Shown here: positions 53,320 through 61,058 of the stretch, piece by piece
How positions within the stretch are numbered: position 1 is the first letter of the stretch
Layout: every line of letters starts with the position of its first letter
Assembly: GCA_900320465.1 (NCBI GenBank)
Contig: ONSQ01000008.1
Coordinates: 45,925 to 109,924 of the forward strand
Source: an uncultured Eubacteriales bacterium
Lineage (GTDB): Bacteria > Bacillota > Clostridia > Oscillospirales > Oscillospiraceae
Length of the DNA: 64,000 nucleotides
Reading direction: 5' to 3'
Notes under the pieces: model-generated
The model's input: only the letters and a program-made list of their open reading frames with translations
Told to the model about the DNA's origin: nothing
Database searches by the model: none
Position numbers and translations under genes: made by a program

Positions 53320-54696
53320 ATGATTGAATTTGACAACTTCCTCTCGCCCGGCCGCAGGGGCCACCTGGTCGGTATCGGCGGCGTGTCGATGTCCTCGCTG
53401 GCCGAGGTGCTCCAGGACATGGGCATCTGCGTCACCGGCTCGGATATGAACGAAAGCCGCAACGTCCTCTCGCTGCGCGAGCACGGCATCAACGTCTTTA
53501 TCGGCCACCGGGCTGAGAATATCACCGACGAGGTGGAATTTCTTGTCCGCACGGCCGCCGTCCACGACGACAACCCCGAGATTGCCGAGGCCCACCGGCG
53601 CGGCATCCCGGTGTTTGAGCGCACCCAGGCCTGGGGCGCCATCTCCAAGGACTACCAGAACGCCCTGTGCATTTCCGGCACTCACGGCAAGACCACGACC
53701 ACCTCGATGTGCACCCACATCAACATGGCCGCGGACCGGGACCCCACCGTCATGATCGGCGGCACGCTGCCGCTGCTCCACTCCGGCCACCGCATCGGCC
53801 GCGGCAACACGATCATCATGGAGGCCTGTGAGTATTACAACTCCTTTCTCTCCTTCCACCCCACCATCGCCGTGATCCTCAACGTGGAGGCCGACCATCT
53901 GGACTTCTTCAAGGATCTGGACGACATCAAGCGCTCCTTCCGCGCCTTTGCCGAGCGCACCAGCGAGGACGGCACGGTCATCGTCAACCTGGACGATCCC
54001 AACGCCATGGACGCCGTAAAGGGCATCGATCGCCGCATCATGACCTTCGGTCTGACCCCCAAGGCCGATGTTTACGCCAGGAACATCACGTATCTGGGCG
54101 AGAACAGCCAGTTTGACATCTACTACCACGGTCGGAAGTTCACCGACGTAACGCTGCACGTCCCCGGTGAGCACAACGTGAAAAACGCGCTGGCCGCCTG
54201 CGCCGCCTCCATCTGCCTTGGCATCCGTCCCCTGGCTGTCAAGTACGGTCTGGCTGGCTTCAACGGCGCCGGACGTCGGTTTGAGTTCAAGGGCAAATTC
54301 AACGGTGCCGACGTCTATGACGACTACGCCCACCATCCCGGCGAGCTGAAGGCTCTGCTGGACATGGTGCAGCATCTGAACTACAAGCGTACCGTCGTTG
54401 TCTTCCAGCCCCACACCTATACCCGCACCGCCGCCCTGTTTGACGACTTTGTGGTGCAGCTGCGGCGGCCGGATGTGCTGCTCCTGGCGGAGATCTTCGC
54501 CGCCCGTGAGCAGAACACCATCGGCATCTCCTCCTCCATGCTCTCCGAGAAAATACCCGGCTCCAACTTCTACCCCGGTTTTGAGGAGTTGGAAAATGCG
54601 CTCCGCTCCCTGGCCCAGCCCGGCGATATCATCATCACCGTCGGCGCGGGCGACGTGTATCGGATCGGCGAAAGGCTTGTCGCGGAAGAGAAATAA
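53320..54696 (+). CDS. murC: UDP-N-acetylmuramate--L-alanine ligase
   Basis: MurC adds L-alanine to UDP-MurNAc in the cytoplasm, the first peptide step of wall synthesis. The 458-residue protein has the N-terminal Rossmann loop VGIGGVSMSSLAE, the ATP loop GTHGKTTTTSM near residues 118-128, EACEYYNSFL and DDYAHHPGELKALL. ATG 53320 has GGAG ten bases upstream, a modest site. It is a single gene. Confidence 0.95.
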   Translation: MIEFDNFLSPGRRGHLVGIGGVSMSSLAEVLQDMGICVTGSDMNESRNVLSLREHGINVFIGHRAENITDEVEFLVRTAAVHDDNPEIAEAHRRGIPVFERTQAWGAISKDYQNALCISGTHGKTTTTSMCTHINMAADRDPTVMIGGTLPLLHSGHRIGRGNTIIMEACEYYNSFLSFHPTIAVILNVEADHLDFFKDLDDIKRSFRAFAERTSEDGTVIVNLDDPNAMDAVKGIDRRIMTFGLTPKADVYARNITYLGENSQFDIYYHGRKFTDVTLHVPGEHNVKNALAACAASICLGIRPLAVKYGLAGFNGAGRRFEFKGKFNGADVYDDYAHHPGELKALLDMVQHLNYKRTVVVFQPHTYTRTAALFDDFVVQLRRPDVLLLAEIFAAREQNTIGISSSMLSEKIPGSNFYPGFEELENALRSLAQPGDIIITVGAGDVYRIGERLVAEEK

Positions 54697-54706
54697 AACT
54701 CCCTCC

Positions 54707-54745
54707 AAGCCGCCGGTTCGTTACCCGGCGGCTTTCCGATTTTTC
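54707..54745 (+). terminator. Intrinsic terminator after murC
   Basis: AAGCCGCCGG (54707-54716) pairs with CCGGCGGCTT (54725-54734) around an eight-base loop, followed by a T-rich run. Confidence 0.8.
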
Positions 54746-54771
54746 CCCACAGAATCGAAAGGAGGTCTCCC

Positions 54772-55864
54772 ATGAAACGACTCTTTGCCCTGCTGCTGTG
54801 CTGTCTGCTGCTGGTCTCTCTCTGTCCCCCCGCCGCCGCTGAGGCCGGCGCCGCGCCCCATTCCTGCGGCGACCGGGACTTTGAAACGCCCCTCCACGGC
54901 GATCTCTCCGGCTCCCTGGCCCCGGGCAGCTATTATCTGGACGGCCCCGGCACCCTGAAGGGCCACGTGAAGATCACCGGCGAGGTCAGTCTCTGCCTCA
55001 ACGGCTTTTCGATCTCGGCCCAGGGCTCCAGCACCTTCATGGTCTGCGACGGCGGCGTGTTCAACCTGTACGACTGCACCGGCGAGGGACTGGTAGGCGC
55101 CTATCAGACGACCCAGCAGAACAATCCCCTGACCATTCAGAAGGGCGGTACCGTCAACCTCTACGGCGGGCGGCTGTATTCCAAGCTGGGGGCCAACCCC
55201 GTCAATTCCCAGGGCACGCTGAACGTCTACGGCGGCCGGATCGACAGCGAGGGCAACTACCTCTGCGCCGTCCGCAACGAGGGCGTGGTCAATCTCTACG
55301 GCGGCCGGCTCACGGGCCATGTGGGCATTTCCCAGCGCTACGGTGCCGTGCTGAACCTGTGCGGGGATGATTTCGTGATCGACGCGGGAGCGCTGGCCGT
55401 CCAGTATGTGACCGCCACCGCGCCCCTGGTGATCCAGACCGAGAGCTACCGCTGGCGCACCGATGCGCGGGCGGAGTTCTCCCTGAGCGAGGACGCGCCC
55501 TACGTTTACGACCCCAAGGGCAGCTATGTGGAGTTTGAGCCGCTGTACTATCCGCTGAGCTTTGAGCTGGAAGGGCTATCTGTTCACCGGCTGGATGATC
55601 TCCGACGGCGGAGGCTATGTCAGCGAGGTGGGCGCGGATCGCAGCGGGCCGCTGACGCTGTGGGCCATGTACGAGCCCGCCCCTGTCGTCACGGTGTCCG
55701 AGGCTCCTGAGGTCTGGGACGAGATCCCGGTGGAGACCGACCCGCTGGACGGCAGCTTTGCCGCGCCCCTCTTCCTGGCGATCCTGGGCGCCGCCATGGT
55801 GGTTCTGGTGGTGGGCGTGGTGCTTGTCCTCCGCCGCTGGAAGGACGACGACGCTGTTCTTTGA
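54772..55864 (+). pseudogene. Exported beta-helix-like surface protein, frameshifted near 55566
   Basis: The first frame gives a signal peptide and about 260 residues with repeated NLYGGR/NVYGGR units spaced about 20-25 residues, a pattern of right-handed beta-helix proteins. After YPLSFEL the frame runs into unrelated sequence and stops at 55710. Frame +1 continues with WKGYLFTGWMISDGG, as in wall-protein repeat modules, then a C-terminal membrane helix (LAILGAAMVVLVVGVV) and a basic tail. One inserted base near 55566 explains both. It could be a true mutation or an assembly error. Confidence 0.8.
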
Positions 55865-55877
55865 TTCTCAATACAAT

Positions 55878-55918
55878 AAAAAAGATTCCCGGTTCCGACG
55901 GAACCGGGAATCTTTTTT
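55878..55918. terminator. Bidirectional intrinsic terminator
   Basis: A 19-bp perfect stem (55878-55896 with 55900-55918) with a three-base loop and A/T runs, between convergent units. Confidence 0.92.
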
Positions 55919-55929
55919 TCATCTTATTG

Positions 55930-57315
55930 TCAGCTGTCAAAGGCCGACATGGAGGCGGCCAGCCAGCTGCCGTCAGAGCGGATAAAGACCATCTTGTATC
56001 CGTCCTGCATGGCGTAGGAGACCGTGCTGTACCACTGCTGGGCCGTGTAGTCCGCCTTGAAGCGGATCGTGCAGGTGAAGCAGTCGTCGCTGACAAAATG
56101 GTAATTGTCAAAGCTCAGCTCCTCGTACGAAACCTCTGTGGCGCTTGCCCAGATCATGGCGTCGTAGGAGTTGTTCACATAGCTGTACAGCTCGGTGCCC
56201 GGCAGGATGCGGTCGCTGAGATTTTTCAGCGCCACGCCGTTGTACTTGTAGGAGGAATACCAGGTATACGCGCCGAAGAACTCCTCGGCCGCGTCCCGCA
56301 TGCCCTGGTTTGTCGCGGCGTCCGTGGGATAGAAGTAGAACAGTCTGCCATCCTCGCCGATGACCGGCGTCAGTTCAACGCCGTTGTAGCTGGCGGTGAT
56401 CACCGGCTCGCTGTACAGACCGTCCGCGGCATACTGCAGCGTCTCATAGCCGCCGCCGGGCACATCCAGCTTGCGGAACATATTGCTCTCGCGCCCGGTC
56501 ACGTCCTCCTCGCCCAAAACCGCGCCGCTCACGTTCACCTCGATGCCCTCGGGCGCCTCGATGCGGAAGGAATAGGTCTGGCGGGGCTTGATCACATAGT
56601 GCACGCTGCCGTTTTCCACAGTACCGCTGGGGGCTATCTCCGTCCCCTCGGCGTCGGTCACGGTGATGGCGCCGTACAGGGGGCTGACACTGTAGCGTAC
56701 CAGCCGCTGGCGCGTGGTGAAGCGCTGCTCCAGCGCGCTGATCTCTTCAAGGCTCACCGCCGGATCGACGACCTGCTCCTGGCGCAGCTCTACGCCGTTG
56801 AGATACACGCTCTCGCCGTCGGGGGCGTCGACAAGCACCGTGACGGCCTGCAGGCATTCAGACAGGGGGCGGGCCGTGACGCTACCCAGCTGCCACTCGT
56901 GCCGACCGAAGCCGTACACGGTTCCGTTTTCTTTGGGTAGGAGCGACACCTCGCCGATGCGCGTGATCCCCGCGTAGAGCGAGAACACCGCCTCGTCGGC
57001 GCTGGAACGGGACACCGCGCTGCGGTACTCCAGCTCGGCGTCTCTCACCGTGGCGTCAAAGAAATCCGCGTACAGCGCCTCGGCGTCCTCATACTCGTTG
57101 AGCGTGCCCGCGGTGGGGCTGAGAGCGGCGTACCAGTCGTCGGCGCTGTAGCTGGCCATGATCTCGTCCATCGTCAGCTCGGGCCGGGTGGACTCAAAGG
57201 CGTCCAGATATTTATACAGAAACGCACAGCCCAGTGCGCCGATCACCAGCAGCAGCACCGCCCAGATCACCAGGAACCGACGCCAGGCTCTGCTTCTTCT
57301 TTTCCGCTTAGCCAT
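55930..57315 (-). CDS. Unknown membrane-anchored extracytoplasmic protein
   Basis: The 461-residue protein has a basic N terminus, one membrane helix (about 14-34) and a large outside part of alternating strands. Two segments (near 155-175 and 240-260) look like PEGA-type repeats (VTVLVDAPDGESVYLNG). I recognise no enzyme. The C-terminal 100 residues resemble small NTF2-like domains by eye only. It overlaps the upstream glycosidase gene by eight bases, so it belongs to the surface operon. Confidence 0.75.
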   Translation of the reverse strand: MAKRKRRSRAWRRFLVIWAVLLLVIGALGCAFLYKYLDAFESTRPELTMDEIMASYSADDWYAALSPTAGTLNEYEDAEALYADFFDATVRDAELEYRSAVSRSSADEAVFSLYAGITRIGEVSLLPKENGTVYGFGRHEWQLGSVTARPLSECLQAVTVLVDAPDGESVYLNGVELRQEQVVDPAVSLEEISALEQRFTTRQRLVRYSVSPLYGAITVTDAEGTEIAPSGTVENGSVHYVIKPRQTYSFRIEAPEGIEVNVSGAVLGEEDVTGRESNMFRKLDVPGGGYETLQYAADGLYSEPVITASYNGVELTPVIGEDGRLFYFYPTDAATNQGMRDAAEEFFGAYTWYSSYKYNGVALKNLSDRILPGTELYSYVNNSYDAMIWASATEVSYEELSFDNYHFVSDDCFTCTIRFKADYTAQQWYSTVSYAMQDGYKMVFIRSDGSWLAASMSAFDS

Positions 57316-58375
57316 CGATATCCTCCTCTCTGAGCACGATAAAGCCCGTGGGGATCCGACGGGGGCCGGTAATAGAAGCGCAGTTGTTGATGATCTCGTC
57401 GCCGTAGACCATGACCGAGGAGGAGCCGCCGTCCAGGTTGCCGGCGTTCACCGCGCCGTAGTCCAGCATGATGTCCACCACGTTCTCCAGCGTGGCACCC
57501 AGGGTCTTGGCGCTCCGGCCGTCCAGCACAAGCAGCAGCAGGTCGCCGTTCTCCCGCTGGCCGATGGCCGTGCGGGGGTTGACGCCGGGGCCCAGGTTCT
57601 GGTTCTGCACTTCGCCGTTGATGATCAGCGACGAGGCGATGCCGTCGTGGGTGACGAAGCTGACCGCCCATTTCATGCCGCTGTCGATGGCCTCGCGTCC
57701 GGTCATGGTGCCCACGTGCAGGATGCCGTCGTTGTCCAGACCGATGACGTTATAGCGCTCCCACTCGTTGCCGTTGAGGATCTTTCCGTCAGCCAGCACC
57801 AGTCCGGTGGGGGTGCCGCCGTTGCCCACGCCGTTGTTGTCCACAAAGCCGCCGGCATTGGTGCCGGCCAGGCCGTTGTACTTGGCCACCATATCGGTCA
57901 GCCGCAGTCCCGGCTCCACACCGAAGCCGTCCGAGGTACCCAGGATCACGCCCTTGGGGTTGCGGATGATCAGCAGCTTGCCCTTGCAGGTGCCGTAGGA
58001 GATGTCCACCAGCTCCAGATAGGGCTCCTTGACGCCGTTTTCATCCACGCGCGCCTCGGACACATGGATCAGCGAGGTGTTCACCTGCTCGGTCTCCAGG
58101 TCCTCGGTGCTCTCCAGCAGATAGCTTTTCAGCTCCTCCTCCGGCAAGAACAGTCCCGGTACCCAGCGGACGGCGCTGGTCTCGCGAAAGCTGTTGCAGG
58201 CTATCTTGCGGCTTGAGGGGAAGGGCCCCCGGAACAGGACCGCACAGAGGCCCGCGGCCACGATGGCCAGACACAGCACAGTCACGACCAGAAAGGCCAG
58301 TATCCGTCCGAATGTGCTGGCGCGGCGGCGTTTCTTTTTCGGTTTGCGTTTGATTTCTTCTTCCATGGCGATCAT
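57308..58375 (-). CDS. Phosphodiester glycosidase (NAGPA-type) family protein, copy 1
   Basis: The 355-residue protein has a basic N terminus, one membrane helix (about 22-45) and an outside NAGPA-type domain. Conserved parts are GTNAGGF near residues 167-173 and NLDGGSSSVMV near 320-330. Family members cleave N-acetylglucosamine-phosphodiester bonds or act in exopolysaccharide metabolism. ATG 58375 overlaps the upstream stop with GGGAGGAG nearby. A second copy is encoded at 59946-61049. Confidence 0.88.
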   Translation of the reverse strand: MIAMEEEIKRKPKKKRRRASTFGRILAFLVVTVLCLAIVAAGLCAVLFRGPFPSSRKIACNSFRETSAVRWVPGLFLPEEELKSYLLESTEDLETEQVNTSLIHVSEARVDENGVKEPYLELVDISYGTCKGKLLIIRNPKGVILGTSDGFGVEPGLRLTDMVAKYNGLAGTNAGGFVDNNGVGNGGTPTGLVLADGKILNGNEWERYNVIGLDNDGILHVGTMTGREAIDSGMKWAVSFVTHDGIASSLIINGEVQNQNLGPGVNPRTAIGQRENGDLLLLVLDGRSAKTLGATLENVVDIMLDYGAVNAGNLDGGSSSVMVYGDEIINNCASITGPRRIPTGFIVLREEDIDG

Positions 58376-59748
58376 GCAACTCCTCCCGACGGAGAATTGA
58401 AGAGCATCAGCTTCCAGTTCAGCAGATCATAGCCCATCTGCTCGCGCAGCAGCTGATAGCGTTCGGTGAGCCCGCCGTTGGGATTGAAGCGCCAGCTGCC
58501 CGAGCTGTTGGGGTCGCCGCCGTAGTCGCTGACGAAGGTATCCGGCAGCTGTACCTTCAGCTCCTCCACCTGCTCCTTGGTGATATGCATCCACGTGGAG
58601 CCGCAGATACGCACGATCTTCAGGTTTTTCAGCCCGTACAGGGGAGACAGGTCCGTCAGATTCGGGAGGTTGGCGATATTGAGATATTCCAGCTTGTCCT
58701 TGTCGGCCAGGGGGCTCAGATCGCTGATCTGGCAGGAATGGCATTCCAGGAACTCCAGATCCTTGCAGTCCTCGAGCGGGGAAAGGTCGGCGATATTCGT
58801 CAGCGTCAGGATGACCACCTGCAGCTTGGGGAAATAGCGGGCAAACTCGATATTCGTCAGCTTGGCGTTGTGTCCGATATCCAGATACAGCACATCGGGC
58901 ATGTATTGCAGCAGGTAGGTATTGTCGTCCCGCAGGATCAGCGCGGCGTTGACGCGGGTGGTATCGGTCATGCAGGGATAGCCGCCGATGTTGACGCTCC
59001 ACACCACGTTCTTTTCCGGGAAGTCGGCGCGCAGCGCGGCCATGGCGTCGTGATCCTCGATGCCGCACTCCTCCAGCCGCAGCAGGTGCAGCGTGCGCAG
59101 ATACGGCAGCGCGGCGCGGAAGGCGTCGATGCAATCGTCGCCCAGGAGGCTGTGGTCGTATCGCAGTTCCTCCGTGGTCCAGTCGGCCGTCTGGCCGAAG
59201 AGCTCAAAGCGGCAGTTCAGCTCCGCCTCCGGCGCGGCAGCGGCGATGGCGTCCAGGCTCTCAAAGCTCAGGGCGGTCACGTCTCCCTCGCCGGCCAGAT
59301 TGATCGTGCGCAGCTCCGGCAGCAGCGCCAGGGCGGCGCAGATGTCCGGCACCTCATCGTCCGTGGCAGCGGAGAGATCCAGCTCCTGCACGTCGTCGGC
59401 CACCCGGCCGCCGGGCAGAGCTGCCTCCCAGCTCACATGTGCGTTGGGGAAGGCGGCGCGCACAGCCTGCAGCTGGGCCAGCGTCCCCCTGGTCACGCCC
59501 AGGGAGATCTCGCTCACGCCGTCGATCTTGCCGCTCAGGCGCATCAGATCCTCCAGCGAGGCGCCGGTCTGCTCCAGATCGATGGCCGTCAGCTCGCTCG
59601 TCACGGTCAGCGATCCCAGCGTCAGCACCTCCGGCGTGGGCTCGACCGTCGGTTCGGGATCGGCGGCGGTCGTCTGCGCGCCGCAGGCGGCCAGGCAGAG
59701 CGCCAGGGCCGCGAGGCACGCGATCAGGGTCATTCTCCTGCGTCTCAC
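58372..59748 (-). CDS. Leucine-rich-repeat lipoprotein
   Basis: The 458-residue product has a lipobox (LAAC) and a Pro/Thr/Glu spacer, then about seven leucine-rich repeats. The best are in the last third, e.g. LPNLTDLSPLYGLKNLKIV. Such domains bind proteins or glycans at the surface. The start is a GTG at 59748. It lies between the small membrane protein and glycosidase copy 1 in the same message. Confidence 0.85.
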   Translation of the reverse strand: MRRRRMTLIACLAALALCLAACGAQTTAADPEPTVEPTPEVLTLGSLTVTSELTAIDLEQTGASLEDLMRLSGKIDGVSEISLGVTRGTLAQLQAVRAAFPNAHVSWEAALPGGRVADDVQELDLSAATDDEVPDICAALALLPELRTINLAGEGDVTALSFESLDAIAAAAPEAELNCRFELFGQTADWTTEELRYDHSLLGDDCIDAFRAALPYLRTLHLLRLEECGIEDHDAMAALRADFPEKNVVWSVNIGGYPCMTDTTRVNAALILRDDNTYLLQYMPDVLYLDIGHNAKLTNIEFARYFPKLQVVILTLTNIADLSPLEDCKDLEFLECHSCQISDLSPLADKDKLEYLNIANLPNLTDLSPLYGLKNLKIVRICGSTWMHITKEQVEELKVQLPDTFVSDYGGDPNSSGSWRFNPNGGLTERYQLLREQMGYDLLNWKLMLFNSPSGGVA

Positions 59749-59753
59749 TTGAC

Positions 59754-59942
59754 TCAGTCCCTTCTTTGATAGACGATCAGAACGATCGATTCGATGAAAA
59801 CCAGCACCAGAAACACAGCGAACGGGATTTTGAACACGTCGCGGGAGAGGAAGTTCATCGCGCCGTTGATGCGATCCAGCACGAAGAGCACCATGAAAAT
59901 AACGGAAATATCCAGACAGATATGGGGAAGCAATCTCTTCAT
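59754..59942 (-). CDS. Small two-helix membrane protein (62 residues)
   Basis: Two hydrophobic helices (about 8-27 and 36-57) are joined by a short polar loop and end in QRRD. It fits exactly between neighbours, with three bases upstream and five downstream, which supports a real gene despite its size. No family is recognised. It may be an accessory subunit of the surface cluster. Confidence 0.7.
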   Translation of the reverse strand: MKRLLPHICLDISVIFMVLFVLDRINGAMNFLSRDVFKIPFAVFLVLVFIESIVLIVYQRRD

Positions 59943-59945
59943 TTC

Positions 59946-61049
59946 TCAGCCCTCGCTTTCCACGGGCGTGTCGGTGACATAGATGATGTCCGACAGGGTC
60001 CGCCCGTAGTTGACGTTGATCCGCTCGCCCATCCAGGCGATCGCCGCGCTGCGGCCGCCGTCCAGGTTATAGGCGCACTTGCAGCCCATCTGTTCGAACA
60101 GCGTACCCATTTCGCTGAGCGTCAGCCCGTAGGAGCCGATAAAGCAGCCGGCGCGGTTACCCTCGATCTCCACCAGGCAGTAGTGGCCGGGCTCGTAATA
60201 GCCGATAGCCGAGCGCGGGTTCTGGGGGTTGATGCCCATCACGTTCGCCTGGTGATCGCCGAAGGTCTTGGCGTGTCCCTCCGCGTCCAGCAGTCCGGGG
60301 CCGAAGCTCCAGGCCTGCCAGACTCCGGCGGCCTTGACGGCCTCGATGTCCAGTTCGTCTCTTGTCATGGTCTCCATGCGTCCGTCGGTATACAGCACGC
60401 ACACATCCTGGAAGGGGGTCTCCTGATACAGCACGCCGTTGCGGACGATCAGTCCCTCCTGGCGGCCGTGGTAGTGGTCGCCGCAGATAGCCACGATGGC
60501 GTTGACACGCTTGGCCATGGCGTCGATCTCCGCAAGGCCGGAGCGGAAGTCACCGTTGCCCTCGCCGTGGGCGAAGGCCGTACCCAGGTATTTCAGATCG
60601 CTGACGTAGACGTCCGCCACGTAGTAGACCAGTCTGTCCTCCACCACGCGCTCCACCGTCACGCTGACGTTTTCGCTGCGGTAGCTGTTCTCGGTCTGGA
60701 TGACCTCTCCCTCGGTGAACTTGTCGGCGAACTTCTCGCCCCAGACGCCGGAGTAGACGCGCGTGGGCGTGGGCTCGGGCGTGGGCTCCGCCTCCTCTGT
60801 TTCCGTCCCCTCGCTCTGCGCGGGGGCGGCGGTGGGCTCCAGGCTGACGGCCGGCTGCGGCGGCAGGGTGGCCAGCACCACCGGCTCGCTCTTCTTCACG
60901 CCGAAGCCGAAATAGGTCGGCAGCACGTGATGGAACAGGGCGAACACCACCAGGCCGATTCCGATAGCCAGCACGTCCAGCAGGATCATGGCTGCCACGC
61001 TCATCCGTTTGGGCTTGCTGCTGTGACTTCCTTGTCTTTTTCTGCTCAT
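59946..61049 (-). CDS. Phosphodiester glycosidase (NAGPA-type) family protein, copy 2
   Basis: The 367-residue protein has one membrane helix (about 17-40), a Pro/Thr/Glu linker and a NAGPA-type domain. NLDGGRSAAIAW near residues 327-338 is intact, but the NGGF-type segment of the family is CGDHYHGR here. The two copies share little beyond the core, so they probably have different substrates. It lies nine bases after the CotH gene. Confidence 0.86.
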   Translation of the reverse strand: MSRKRQGSHSSKPKRMSVAAMILLDVLAIGIGLVVFALFHHVLPTYFGFGVKKSEPVVLATLPPQPAVSLEPTAAPAQSEGTETEEAEPTPEPTPTRVYSGVWGEKFADKFTEGEVIQTENSYRSENVSVTVERVVEDRLVYYVADVYVSDLKYLGTAFAHGEGNGDFRSGLAEIDAMAKRVNAIVAICGDHYHGRQEGLIVRNGVLYQETPFQDVCVLYTDGRMETMTRDELDIEAVKAAGVWQAWSFGPGLLDAEGHAKTFGDHQANVMGINPQNPRSAIGYYEPGHYCLVEIEGNRAGCFIGSYGLTLSEMGTLFEQMGCKCAYNLDGGRSAAIAWMGERINVNYGRTLSDIIYVTDTPVESEG

Positions 61050-61058
61050 ATGTCTTCC

